Positions 40,681 through 49,659 of a stretch of DNA of 64,000 bases are shown in pieces; the stretch's first letter is position 1, and each line of letters starts with the position of its first letter. The notes under the pieces are model-generated. The model was given only the letters and a program-made list of their open reading frames with translations. It made no database searches and was not told the DNA's origin. The DNA lies in the NCBI GenBank assembly GCA_964598225.1, contig CAZRBG010000008.1, positions 1-64,000 on the forward strand, given 5' to 3'. Origin of the DNA: SG8-4 sp964598225 (lineage in GTDB: Bacteria; Planctomycetota; Phycisphaerae; Sedimentisphaerales; Anaerobacaceae). The position numbers and the translations under genes were made by a program.

Positions 40681-42714
40681 TTAATGAATCGTCTGGCCCG
40701 GTTTTGCTCCGGGGTCGGCGGTTAGCATGAAGATGTCCTTGCCTCCTTCACCTGATGCCAGAATCATGCCTTCGGAGACTCCGAATCTCATCTTCCGAGG
40801 CTTCAAGTTGGCGAGAACCACAACGAGCTTGTCGTTTAAATCCTCCGGTTTATAAGCGGTCGCTATTCCGGCAAAAACAGTTTTCTCCAGTCCTCCTATG
40901 TCCAGCGTTAGCCGCAGCAGCTTATCGGCACCTTCGACCGGCTCGGCCCTGGCTACTCTTGCTATTCGCAGATCAATCTTTGCAAAATCCTCAATCGTGC
41001 ATTCGGGCTTGAGCGGCTCGGCAGGACTTTGCTCTTCTGGCTTGGCTGTCTGTGTCTCTTTGCTCTCTTCGATCATTGTATCCACCTGTTTTTTGTCAAT
41101 TCTCTCGGCCAGCCGTTCGAACTCGCCAATCTTGTGATTTTCCAGTGTCTTGTCGACGTCGGCAAAGCTCAGGCTGTCTACGTTGAGGAATCGCTGCACC
41201 TTCTCGGCGTACTTCGGCAGGATTGGCTTGAGATAAGCTGTTATGATGCGGACGGCGTTCACCGTCGCGGTCAAAATCGCACGTGTCTGTTCCGGGTCGG
41301 TCTTTATCGTCACCCACGGCTGATTCTGCTCCACGTACCGATTCGCATCGTCCGCCAGGGCATTAATCGTTCGAACAGCCGATGCGAACCTGAGATTCTC
41401 GTAATCCTGTATGATGCGGTCTTTCGCTGCTGCGAGTTTGGATATCAGTTCTCTGCCCTTGTCGTCCAGTCCGCCTAATTGAGAATCGAGCTTTTTCGTC
41501 AGCATCGGACCTGAGCGGGATGCGAGGTTGGCGAACTTGCCGACAATATCTGAATTGATCCTGTTTATGAAATCTTCGAAGCTCAGATCTATGTCGTCGA
41601 TACCGTCGGTTAACTTGCTCGCGTAGTAGTACCTCAGGTACTCGGTGTTCAGATGCTTTGCAAAAGTGCTCGCCTTGATGAACGTGCCGCGGGACTTGCT
41701 CATTTTCTCGCCGTTGACGGTCAAAAAGCCGTGGACGAACAGCTTGTTGGCTGTCTTGATGCCCGAACCGATCAACATTGCGGGCCAGAACAGCGCATGG
41801 AAGTACATAATGTCCTTGCCGATGAAATGATACAGTTCGTACTCGCCCTCGTGAGGGCCGCGCGAACTCTCTCCGGCGCCGGGCCAGAGAACGTCGAAAT
41901 CGATATTGTTCCTGTCGCAATAGTTTTTTGCCGAGGCCATGTATCCTATCGGAGCATCGAGCCAGACGTAGAAGAATTTGTTTTCTTCGCCGGGAATCTT
42001 GAATCCGAAATACGGACCATCGCGCGAAATATCCCAGTCTTTCAGTCCCGCACCGAACCATTCGTCGAGCTTATTAGAGACCGATTTCTGCGTATGACCG
42101 GCGGCAATCAGATCCCTTAATTGTTGCTCATAATCGGCCAGTTTGAAGAAATAGTGCCTGGACGTTCTTAGAACCGGGGCCTTGCCGCAAGTCGAGCAGT
42201 ACGGATTGATTAGATCCGCCGGTTGGTATGTTGAGCTGCAAACCTCGCACGAGTCGCCGTACTGGTTCTCCGCTTTGCACTTCGGACATACCCCGCGCAC
42301 AAACCTGTCCGGCAGCGACATCCGGCAGTTTTCGCAATAGGCCTGTTCGACGTCTCGCGTTACGATGGAACCGGCCTCTTTGAGACGGGTAAAGATAAGC
42401 TCACTGAAATGTTTGTTCTCGGGCGAGTGGGTTGAGTAATAATTATCGAATTTGACCCCGAATGTATCAAAATCTTCTTGGTGCTCTTTGTGCACCTTCT
42501 CAACCAGTTTTTCGGGGCTTATTCCGGCGGCGCGGGCGCTTATCATCACAGGCGTTCCGTGAGTATCGTCGGCGCAGAAATAGAGACACTTATTGCCGCA
42601 CATCTTCTGATATCGCACCCAGATATCCGTTTGGAGGTATTCCACGAGATGCCCTATATGTACAGGGCCGTTTGCATAGGGCAGAGCCGAGGTTACGACG
42701 ATCTTGCGGGGCAT
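40681..42714 (-). CDS. metG: Methionyl-tRNA synthetase with C-terminal tRNA-binding domain
   Basis: This 677-residue class I synthetase charges tRNA-Met. Residues 19-22 are HIGH, and KMSKS occurs in GEKMSKSRGTF near residue 340. Four cysteine pairs (CENC, CPKC, CEVC, CSTC) between about 125 and 180 form the zinc knuckles of the E. coli-like type. After the helical anticodon-binding domain comes a linker rich in E, P and T, then an EMAP/Trbp111-type OB fold (about 575-677, IDLRIARVARAEPVEGADKL, VVVLANLKPRKMRFGVSEGM) that helps dimerise and bind tRNA. It starts 22 bases after ricT in a tmk-holB-ricT-metG cluster. Confidence 0.97.
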   Translation of the reverse strand: MPRKIVVTSALPYANGPVHIGHLVEYLQTDIWVRYQKMCGNKCLYFCADDTHGTPVMISARAAGISPEKLVEKVHKEHQEDFDTFGVKFDNYYSTHSPENKHFSELIFTRLKEAGSIVTRDVEQAYCENCRMSLPDRFVRGVCPKCKAENQYGDSCEVCSSTYQPADLINPYCSTCGKAPVLRTSRHYFFKLADYEQQLRDLIAAGHTQKSVSNKLDEWFGAGLKDWDISRDGPYFGFKIPGEENKFFYVWLDAPIGYMASAKNYCDRNNIDFDVLWPGAGESSRGPHEGEYELYHFIGKDIMYFHALFWPAMLIGSGIKTANKLFVHGFLTVNGEKMSKSRGTFIKASTFAKHLNTEYLRYYYASKLTDGIDDIDLSFEDFINRINSDIVGKFANLASRSGPMLTKKLDSQLGGLDDKGRELISKLAAAKDRIIQDYENLRFASAVRTINALADDANRYVEQNQPWVTIKTDPEQTRAILTATVNAVRIITAYLKPILPKYAEKVQRFLNVDSLSFADVDKTLENHKIGEFERLAERIDKKQVDTMIEESKETQTAKPEEQSPAEPLKPECTIEDFAKIDLRIARVARAEPVEGADKLLRLTLDIGGLEKTVFAGIATAYKPEDLNDKLVVVLANLKPRKMRFGVSEGMILASGEGGKDIFMLTADPGAKPGQTIH

Positions 42715-42736
42715 TTTTTTTCCTTGAAGGTTGGCA

Positions 42737-43711
42737 TCATGATTTGTCAGTATTTTTGTTTTTCCGCGTCTTTTTTTTCGGGGCTTTGGTTTTCTTTTTA
42801 TTCGGTGCGGCCGATGGAAGAAGTTCTATTTCCTCAATTCCGACCGCCTTGCGATCACCACTCTCGAACTCTACCATCACGAGTTGTGTGAGTATCTGGG
42901 TATCAACAACCTTGCCTTTACCCTCTTTGGTTTTAACGCGGGCGTTTCTCTTCGGCAGGCGTTTCTTCAGTTCGGTGTAAGTCTTATCCTCATATCGCAG
43001 ACAACATTTCAATCTGCCGCAGTACCCTGAGATTTTAGCCGGATCGAGCGTAGCTTTCTGCATCTTGGCCATCCGCATATTTACGGGCTTGAGGTGCTTG
43101 AGAAAACGCTGGCAGCAACACTCCTGGCCGCAGCTTTCAACGTCGCCGAGAAGCTTTGCCTCGTCGCGCGAGCCGATCTGGCGCATCTCGATTCTGGTCT
43201 GGTATTCATGGGCTACTTTTTTGACCAGTTCTCGAAAGTCCACGCGTCCGTCCGACATGAAATAGAAGATGATCCGTTCGCCGCCGAAGACGTGCTCGGC
43301 GTCCACTATCTTCATGGGCAGATTCATTTCCTTGATAAAACGCCTGCAGCATTCCATCTCTTCTTCGACGATCTTGCGCAGATGCCGCTCTTCGCTTATG
43401 TCCGCGGAGGTTGCGTAACGGACGAACTTGCCCGTAGGCCCGCGGGAGAAATCGACGTTGCCCTCTTCGAAGTACTCCATCATTTGCTCGCCGCTCAATC
43501 TGAACTGCCCTCCCTTGTAGGAGGTTAGCTGACCGACGAGATGACCGAGTTCGAGACCTCTGTTGGTCTTTATCACAACGCGGCTTTGTACTTTGGATAT
43601 AGTGCTTTCGTCGTGCTCGAAAAGGCCCAATGTGTTCATCCGACCATATCGCACCAGCATGTATTTATTGTTCTTAGCCTGTTTGGCTTTTTTTTCGGAG
43701 TTCTTTCCCAT
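42737..43711 (-). CDS. ricT: PSP1-domain regulatory iron-sulfur protein RicT (YaaT)
   Basis: This 324-residue protein resembles RicT/YaaT of Bacillus, part of the RicAFT complex that controls RNase Y activity. The PSP1 C-terminal domain shows EMRQIGSRDEAKLLGDVESC, then CCCQRFLKHLKP read as GQECCCQRFLKHL, and KISGYCGRLKCCLRYE, the cysteine-rich signature. Both ends are lysine-rich tails (KNSEKKAKQAKNNK and KKKTKAPKKKTRKNKN) that are longer than usual. The gene sits between holB and metG, as in Firmicutes. It is therefore a conserved gene order, probably one operon. The role in RNA decay here is inferred from Bacillus. Confidence 0.88.
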   Translation of the reverse strand: MGKNSEKKAKQAKNNKYMLVRYGRMNTLGLFEHDESTISKVQSRVVIKTNRGLELGHLVGQLTSYKGGQFRLSGEQMMEYFEEGNVDFSRGPTGKFVRYATSADISEERHLRKIVEEEMECCRRFIKEMNLPMKIVDAEHVFGGERIIFYFMSDGRVDFRELVKKVAHEYQTRIEMRQIGSRDEAKLLGDVESCGQECCCQRFLKHLKPVNMRMAKMQKATLDPAKISGYCGRLKCCLRYEDKTYTELKKRLPKRNARVKTKEGKGKVVDTQILTQLVMVEFESGDRKAVGIEEIELLPSAAPNKKKTKAPKKKTRKNKNTDKS

Positions 43712-43793
43712 TAGAACCGCTTCCGATTATTTACTGCATAAACTCTTGTAGATACCCAACCATATAGCAGATTTTGCACAGCAGGCATCAACG

Positions 43794-44906
43794 TTAAGCG
43801 GGCATTTTATCAGAATCCGCCATCCTTAACAACAGCCGCTCGAAAATTAGCTTTTCGTTAACGTTGGATTCAATCCAGTGCAGCATTCTGTAACACTCCG
43901 CTATCATCTCAGCAGCCCACTCGGCGTCATGACGGCGAGCCAGTTTTTCTATCAAGCCTGTTTTGTCGCGACCGGCTGTTTCACCTTCCGCCCCGACTTC
44001 GAGCATCATTACATCATGTAAATTAAGGATAATCATCCTCAGCAAAGTAGCGGTTGCCCTTCGGCTTATATCGGTTTTGCTTGTATTCTTATCGATCCCC
44101 GCCCATACTCCGGCTACTCTCTTAGTGTCTACGACAAGCTTCTCTGCCATGTTCAGAGCGTCCGCCGTCTCAAGAGCGGCCAATCCCGCCAGAATTCGCC
44201 GGCCGGCCTCGAACAGGTCCCCATCCGCCAGCTCAAGCTCCGCCCACTGACACGCTGCGCCCAGGCTGCCCTCAGCCAGATGTGCGAAGTATCGGGACCG
44301 ATCTGGTTCGAGCCCCAGACCATTGAGTTTCTCGATTATCCTGCTCTGGTATATCGGACCGAACCGGATCGTCTGGCATCTCGATTTAATGGTCGGCAAA
44401 AGCTTTTCCATTCGCGTGCATAGCAGAACTATGCAGCAATATTCCGGTGGTTCTTCGAGCACCTTGAGCAGCGCGTTCTGCGAGTTGGCGTTGAGCTTCT
44501 CGGATTCGCTGACGACAAAGACCTTTCTTTGCGAAACGGTTGGTCTGGCTGAGGCTTTGTCGATCAGGAATTCCCGTATCACGTTGATCGATAGATCCCG
44601 AGGCGACTTCTTGGTTTCATTGCCCTTTGTGAATTCGAGCAGCTCTTTATAGATATGATGAAAGTCGGGGTTCGCCCCTGCATTGAACAATCGGCAGGAA
44701 TCGCACGAGCCGCAACCTTCGGCCAGGCCGTCTTTTGTAATCGGCTCGCCGCAGCACAGCAGCCTGGCCCACTCAAGGGCGGTCTTGTACTTGCCGACGC
44801 CCTCGATTCCCGCGAAGATATAAGCATGCGCCCACTTGCCCGCCGCAAACGCCCGCTGCAAAACATCAATCGCCCTGTCTTGACAAAATATTTCGTTAAA
44901 TGACAT
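43794..44906 (-). CDS. holB: DNA polymerase III delta-prime subunit HolB
   Basis: HolB is a clamp-loader subunit. The 370-residue AAA+ protein begins with FNEIFCQDRAIDVLQRAFAA. It has a P-loop-like GIEGVGKYKTA near residue 33 and a zinc module (CGEPI, then CGSCDSCRLF at about 66-75). Next come LNANSQNALLKVLEEPP, the signature of delta-prime and tau, and the sensor-like IKSRCQTIRF. The P-loop has GKY in place of GKS or GKT, as in many non-ATPase delta-prime subunits. The ATG follows directly on the tmk stop (TAAATG), so translation is coupled. Confidence 0.92.
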   Translation of the reverse strand: MSFNEIFCQDRAIDVLQRAFAAGKWAHAYIFAGIEGVGKYKTALEWARLLCCGEPITKDGLAEGCGSCDSCRLFNAGANPDFHHIYKELLEFTKGNETKKSPRDLSINVIREFLIDKASARPTVSQRKVFVVSESEKLNANSQNALLKVLEEPPEYCCIVLLCTRMEKLLPTIKSRCQTIRFGPIYQSRIIEKLNGLGLEPDRSRYFAHLAEGSLGAACQWAELELADGDLFEAGRRILAGLAALETADALNMAEKLVVDTKRVAGVWAGIDKNTSKTDISRRATATLLRMIILNLHDVMMLEVGAEGETAGRDKTGLIEKLARRHDAEWAAEMIAECYRMLHWIESNVNEKLIFERLLLRMADSDKMPA

Positions 44907-45599
44907 TTATGCAAAACTCGCGTCTGAGATAAGTTGACATATCTTCTTGTGCACGGCTTGAATATCTCCTCTTCCGTCTATAATCTCGGCCGCTCCCGGA
45001 TAGTATTTTCCAATCTCAAGAAACCACTTTCTGACTCTTCTGTGATACTCTAATGTTCTCGAGTCGAATCTGTCGGCAACCACATTGTCAAAAAGAAATC
45101 CTTGATTTGCGTACTTATGGTTCACCTTGGTCTTTTGGTATCGCTTGTGTCCCGTGCGTTCACGCGCTTCTTCAACCGGCACGTCAATTATAACTGTCAG
45201 ATCGGGCCAAATGTCCCCAACAGCGAATCTGCCGAGTTCGATTATTTTTTCAACCGGATAGCCGCTGCTCCCCTGGTAAGCGCAGGTTGAAGATATGAAT
45301 CTGTCGCATAGGACTGTCTTGCCTGTTTCGACGGCGGGTTTGACGACCTCTGCCACAAGCTGTGCTCGTGATGCCATGAATAACATGGCCTCGGTTACGG
45401 CATCCATGTGACCTTTAGCGTCATATTTCAGCAGGCTGCTGATCTGATCGCCGATTGGTGTTCCACCAGGATCATTGGTCTGTACCGTCGGAATTCCTTC
45501 GTCCTTGAGGCGGACCGCAAGCAGTTCCAACTGAACAGTTTTGCCGCAGCCGTCCGGGCCGTCGAGTACGATGAACTTGCCTTTGAGTTTCTCTTTCAA
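44907..45599 (-). CDS. tmk: Thymidylate kinase
   Basis: Tmk phosphorylates dTMP to dTDP for DNA synthesis. The 230-residue protein has the P-loop GPDGCGKTVQ at about residues 14-23, the DR motif CDRFISSTCAYQG near 95-108 and a lid segment ARERTGHKRYQKTK near 155. The start is TTG at 45599 with AAGGAAA seven bases before it. The protein is about 15-20 residues longer than E. coli Tmk, and the lid has several lysines, an unusual choice. It heads the tmk-holB-ricT-metG cluster. Confidence 0.93.
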   Translation of the reverse strand: MKEKLKGKFIVLDGPDGCGKTVQLELLAVRLKDEGIPTVQTNDPGGTPIGDQISSLLKYDAKGHMDAVTEAMLFMASRAQLVAEVVKPAVETGKTVLCDRFISSTCAYQGSSGYPVEKIIELGRFAVGDIWPDLTVIIDVPVEEARERTGHKRYQKTKVNHKYANQGFLFDNVVADRFDSRTLEYHRRVRKWFLEIGKYYPGAAEIIDGRGDIQAVHKKICQLISDASFA

Positions 45600-45613
45600 T
45601 AGTGTTTCCTTTT

Positions 45614-45682
45614 GTCATTCCCGCGAAGGCGGGAATCCTGTCTCCCATTCGATTCTGGATCCCTGCCTTCGCAGGCATGACA
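45614..45682. repeat. Dispersed composite palindrome, TGTCATTCC family (69 bp)
   Basis: The element begins TGTCATTCCCGC and ends GCAGGCATGACA, an inverted pair. It contains two internal hairpins: ATTCCCGC-GAAG-GCGGGAAT (45617-45636) and CCTGC-CTTC-GCAGG (45662-45674). It is a longer relative of the copies at 27374 and 53107. It lies just upstream of tmk. Confidence 0.7.
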
Positions 45683-45809
45683 GCGCGAGCCGGTCAGTAA
45701 GGTTTCCTAACTTGTTACACCGTACAGCAAACCATCTGAAAAGACAAAACATTATTCCGCTTGCCTCTGTGGACACGGTTGAAATGCATATTTCAGAAGA
45801 TATGCCGGG

Positions 45810-47168
45810 CTATTGCGAGACCTTCGGCAACAGCCCGTACGTGTGCGGCATGCGATGGCGGGGGCCTATCGAGCGCCAGTGTCCGACCCAGTCCAGGCAT
45901 TCTCGTTTGTTCAGATCGACCTCGGCCCAGAATACGCCTTGCTTGCCTTCGTTCGAGGCAAGGATCCTGCCCATCGGGTCGATGATAAGGCTGTTGCCGT
46001 CGTATACGGACGGGACCAAGTAGACGCCGTTATCTCGCGCCCGCACGCGGAAAGTCGTTTCACCGTTGACTTTGCCGTTTCTGTCGGGCAGCGTATTGCC
46101 CCAGGTCGGAGCGAAGACGATCTCGGCCCCCTGCAGGGCGAAAATCGCCGTCGATTCGGGAAAGAACCAGTCGTAGCAAATCTGAATCGCAACCTTGCCG
46201 AACTCCGTCTCGAAGACGGGATACTCGAATCCCGGCTGGACGCCTTTCTTCCACTCCTCGCGAGGCAGGTGCACTTTGCGATATTTGCCGACGAGCCGTC
46301 CGCTTCTGTCCATAAGCACGCCGGTATTGTAAACGACGCCGTCTTCCAATTCCCTCAGACTGGCCACCACCCAGATGTTGTTCTTATTTGCGGCTTCGCC
46401 GAGTTTCCTGCTAGCCGGCCCCGGTATCGGCAAGGCGAGGTCTTCAAGGCCAGCCGAAGTCCCAACGGCACAAATCGTCTCACCCAGGCAAACGATGTCG
46501 AGCCCAAGCTTACCCGCGGCATCAATCTGTTCGCACCAGAGTTCCAGGTTCTTCTCGGGCGTACTGTTTCTCGGCCGCAGATAGGCCGTGCCGATCTTGA
46601 CTTTCCGCGACTTAGGCTCCGCTGCCGGCTTAACGCTCGCCTGCCGCCAGAGCACCAACCCATCCCCCGGCCACTTAACCTCCAGCGCCAGCCTCGCACC
46701 ATCGGCATCCTCCGGCGCCATAAGAACGTCGTCGAACCGTGCGATCCCGTCGGCAACAACCGGCCCTCGCACAAGCATACCGGCCGGATGTATCCGCTTG
46801 CCGCCCTTTGTCCACTCTATTCGCACCGCTAAGGAGTGATAGGGGGCTGAGATGTCGCGCAACTGGCAGGCCGCCTTAATCGCATAAGCCTGTCCACCCT
46901 GAATGTCCTCGATTTCCTGAACAAGCCCACCGATAGTGTACGGGTTACCGTTCCCGTCGACCAGAACGCCCCCGTTTTCGCCTTTTCGCACCCCGTACGC
47001 CGCCTTACCCCAGACAGGCTTCCAAACAGTCCACCCCGCCGGCATCTTTCCCATCCCAAGCGTCGGATTCGAGATCAATTCTTTGGTGGCAGAGTTCTTA
47101 TCAGCGCTGTGAGCTGAAGCTACAAGGCAAAGAAGAATTGTTGCGATGAGTGAAATAAGTCTTTTCAT
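45810..47168 (-). CDS. Exported carbon-nitrogen hydrolase with N-terminal beta-sandwich
   Basis: This 452-residue protein has a signal peptide (about 1-21, ending SAHSA). A beta-sandwich of about 155 residues follows (GWTVWKPVWGKAAYGV, AIKAACQLRDIS), which may bind a carbohydrate or mediate protein contacts. Residues about 188-450 are a nitrilase-family domain with the complete triad: E230 in LGETICAVG, K298 in YRKVHLPREEW and C331 in IQICYDWFFPES. Most nitrilase-superfamily members are cytoplasmic, so export is unusual. The substrate may be an amide in the environment, such as a cell-wall or polysaccharide fragment. A divergent neighbour at 47351 encodes another member of the same superfamily. 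Confidence 0.88.
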   Translation of the reverse strand: MKRLISLIATILLCLVASAHSADKNSATKELISNPTLGMGKMPAGWTVWKPVWGKAAYGVRKGENGGVLVDGNGNPYTIGGLVQEIEDIQGGQAYAIKAACQLRDISAPYHSLAVRIEWTKGGKRIHPAGMLVRGPVVADGIARFDDVLMAPEDADGARLALEVKWPGDGLVLWRQASVKPAAEPKSRKVKIGTAYLRPRNSTPEKNLELWCEQIDAAGKLGLDIVCLGETICAVGTSAGLEDLALPIPGPASRKLGEAANKNNIWVVASLRELEDGVVYNTGVLMDRSGRLVGKYRKVHLPREEWKKGVQPGFEYPVFETEFGKVAIQICYDWFFPESTAIFALQGAEIVFAPTWGNTLPDRNGKVNGETTFRVRARDNGVYLVPSVYDGNSLIIDPMGRILASNEGKQGVFWAEVDLNKRECLDWVGHWRSIGPRHRMPHTYGLLPKVSQ

Positions 47169-47350
47169 TTTCTATTCCTTACCCATTGATCCCATTTGAC
47201 TCTTGCCTCCTTACCCCTTCATTATAGTAATCCTCGTGTCCCGGGCAACGCAAATCCGGATAGACTACTCCAATTCTATGTGTTAGAATCGCACGGGCAA
47301 GTTCAGTGCCAGTCGCTGGACGAAAACGTTGTAACAGGGGCATTCACTTA

Positions 47351-48202
47351 ATGGCTGATGGCGTGTTGAAAATTGCTATATGTCAGTTTGCGGTTGGGCG
47401 GGATATAAGGCGCAATTCCCGTGCGATTTGTGAGTTTATGCGAAAGGCGAACCGAAGAAGGGCGGATATTGTGCATTTTTCCGAGTGTGCGCTCAGTGGT
47501 TACGTGGGCACGGACTTTCCCAATTTCGAGTATTATGATTGGGATCTGCTGAGAGAAGAGACCGAGAAGGTCATGGCGCTTGCGGCCAAACTGGGTATTT
47601 GGGTTGTTCTGGGCAGCACGCACAGGCTGACCGAGCCGAATAAGCCGCATAACAGTCTTTATCTTATAGGGCCCGATGGCAAAATTCGTGATCGCTACGA
47701 CAAGAGATTCGGTACGCCGGGGGACCTTAAACGATTGGCGCCCGGAGACAGGTTTGTGACCTTCACTATAAACGGCGTCAAGTGCTCACTGCTGATATGT
47801 TTCGACCTGCGGTTTCCCGAGCTTTATCGGGAACTCTACAAGCAGAAGGTCAAGTGCATCCTGCAGTCGTTCTACAACGCCCGGCAGTACGGCCCCAGCG
47901 TTCATACTCAGATCATGCGCCAGACGATGCAGTGCCGAGCCGCGACGAATCATTTCTGGGTCAGCATGACCAATTCGAGCGGTCGCTACGCCCCTTATCC
48001 ATCGTGTTTCATTCAGCCAGACGGCGTGATAGTACGCCAGCTAAGGATGAATCGCCCCGGCATGATGGTATGCAAGGTCGATCCGGGCAAGAAATTCTAC
48101 GATCCCATGGCCGGCTTCAGGGAGACGGCAATTCGCGGCAAGCTCAACAATGCACGGCAAAATGTTGACGATCCCCGTTCGAGAAGAACAAAGAATCTCT
48201 GA
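47351..48202 (+). CDS. Carbon-nitrogen hydrolase (nitrilase superfamily)
   Basis: This 283-residue cytoplasmic amidohydrolase has the triad E45 in HFSECALSG, K118 in DRYDKRFG and C150 in LICFDLRFPELY. The ATG at 47351 has AGGGG upstream and is preferred to the 47306 start. A C-terminal extension of about 25 residues (GKLNNARQNVDDPRSRRTKN) is basic. It is the third nitrilase-superfamily enzyme in the window besides Lnt and is divergent from the exported one. The substrate cannot be read from sequence. The gap 48203-48490 shows nothing supported. Confidence 0.88.
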   Translation: MADGVLKIAICQFAVGRDIRRNSRAICEFMRKANRRRADIVHFSECALSGYVGTDFPNFEYYDWDLLREETEKVMALAAKLGIWVVLGSTHRLTEPNKPHNSLYLIGPDGKIRDRYDKRFGTPGDLKRLAPGDRFVTFTINGVKCSLLICFDLRFPELYRELYKQKVKCILQSFYNARQYGPSVHTQIMRQTMQCRAATNHFWVSMTNSSGRYAPYPSCFIQPDGVIVRQLRMNRPGMMVCKVDPGKKFYDPMAGFRETAIRGKLNNARQNVDDPRSRRTKNL

Positions 48203-48490
48203 GTATGCAAGTTGCGCCTGCAGGGCGTGTTGGCACTCTGATTTATAGGGCGTGCCGAGCATTTTGTGGGCAAGCAGGAAAATTACGAACAACCACGCAA
48301 TATTGAACGAATACGCCGCGTTACCGTATGATCGGCTCTCAGAGTCGATTAGTGCTTTGCATATTTCGGCATCTTATGGGAGAGGACCCAAAAGAAGGAC
48401 TCCTTTGGAGAAGGAATGGCATTTTGTGTTAAACTGTAGGTTGTTGAATAACCGACATTTACATCAAAAAACTACTCTGGAGATTAGAAT

Positions 48491-49510
48491 ATGAAACTCG
48501 GCGGCTGCACATCGGTATTAGTTGTTCTTTGCTCTGCTTCAATTTTACTCAGCGGCTGCGACTCGTTGCCGTTTCTCGGACCAAGCGGTCCGCCGCCGGT
48601 ACTGACATTTGAAAAGCTGGAGCATGATTTCGGCGAAATTCCGCCAAACACACTTAAAAAGGTACAGTTCAAGTTCACAAACACCGGAGAGGGAGTGCTG
48701 AAGATCAAGAAATTAGAACCGTGTTGCGGCGCCGTCGCCAGGTTGGCCGGGGGCAAGAAGAAATACGCGCCGGGCGAAAGCGGTACGTTGGAGCTGGAGT
48801 TCACTTCGGGCCCCAAGCCGATTCTTTTCAAGCGTGATTTAGTTGTTCACAGCAACGACAGGGCGAATCCGAAGATACAAATCGGTCTTAAGGCCAAGAT
48901 TGTTCTGAGCCTGACCTGGGAACCGACAAGACTGAAGCTTATGCTGGATAGGGAAAATGCAGGTTGCCCGAATATCACTATCGGTTCTCTCGATGATAGC
49001 CTGTTTTCTCTAACGGGATTCAAATCAACAGGCGACCTGATGAAGGCCGACGTCGATCCTTCGATTAAGGCGACGGAATTCGTACTCGAACCGAAGGTCG
49101 ATATGGATAAGCTAACCGTGAATCTCAAAGGGGACGTCACCATCGGCATAGATCATACCGACGGAAACGCCATAGAAGTCCCGTTTGAGGTCCTGCCGAA
49201 GTACACTGTAAGCCCTAAAGAGCTTTTGTTGTTCGGTCCGAATTCCGAGGAGCCGATTGTAAAAAAAGTATCCGTTGTCAGCAATTATGGCCGGGATTTC
49301 GCAATTGAATCGATGGTCTCGAAGACGGGCAACGTTGCCGTCAAGGTGCTCCGGCAGCGAGAGATAGACGCCGGCTATGAGCTTGATTTGGAAATCATGT
49401 TTCAGTCTTTCCGGGAAGCAGGCCTGTATGCGGATGAGTTTTCCGTTCAAATAAAAGGCGGCGAAAAACTCACAATTCCGTGCAGAATATGGTATACGAA
49501 GAAGAACTGA
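48491..49510 (+). CDS. DUF1573 lipoprotein 1
   Basis: This 339-residue protein has a signal sequence with lipobox LLSGC (Cys at about 23). A DUF1573 immunoglobulin-like beta-sandwich follows (about 33-110, EKLEHDFGEIPPNTLKKVQF, KKLEPCCGAVARLA), with a CC pair in the signature position. The C-terminal two thirds form further beta-rich domains with the phrase DPSIKATEFVLEPKV. DUF1573 proteins are abundant in Planctomycetes and Bacteroidetes, with unknown role. The next gene is a close paralogue, so there was a duplication. The ribosome-binding site is GGAGATT. Confidence 0.85.
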   Translation: MKLGGCTSVLVVLCSASILLSGCDSLPFLGPSGPPPVLTFEKLEHDFGEIPPNTLKKVQFKFTNTGEGVLKIKKLEPCCGAVARLAGGKKKYAPGESGTLELEFTSGPKPILFKRDLVVHSNDRANPKIQIGLKAKIVLSLTWEPTRLKLMLDRENAGCPNITIGSLDDSLFSLTGFKSTGDLMKADVDPSIKATEFVLEPKVDMDKLTVNLKGDVTIGIDHTDGNAIEVPFEVLPKYTVSPKELLLFGPNSEEPIVKKVSVVSNYGRDFAIESMVSKTGNVAVKVLRQREIDAGYELDLEIMFQSFREAGLYADEFSVQIKGGEKLTIPCRIWYTKKN

Positions 49511-49659
49511 CTTGCAGGGACGCCGGAGAATCCCTGTCCGTTGTGTAAGGGAAGTTTAGCGATGATTCAGCAGGGCTTGATCCGCAACGCGTTTTCAGGT
49601 ACACTGAAGATAACAGGTTTGTCGTAGATATAGGCAATCTGATTTTGGAGATATAAATT

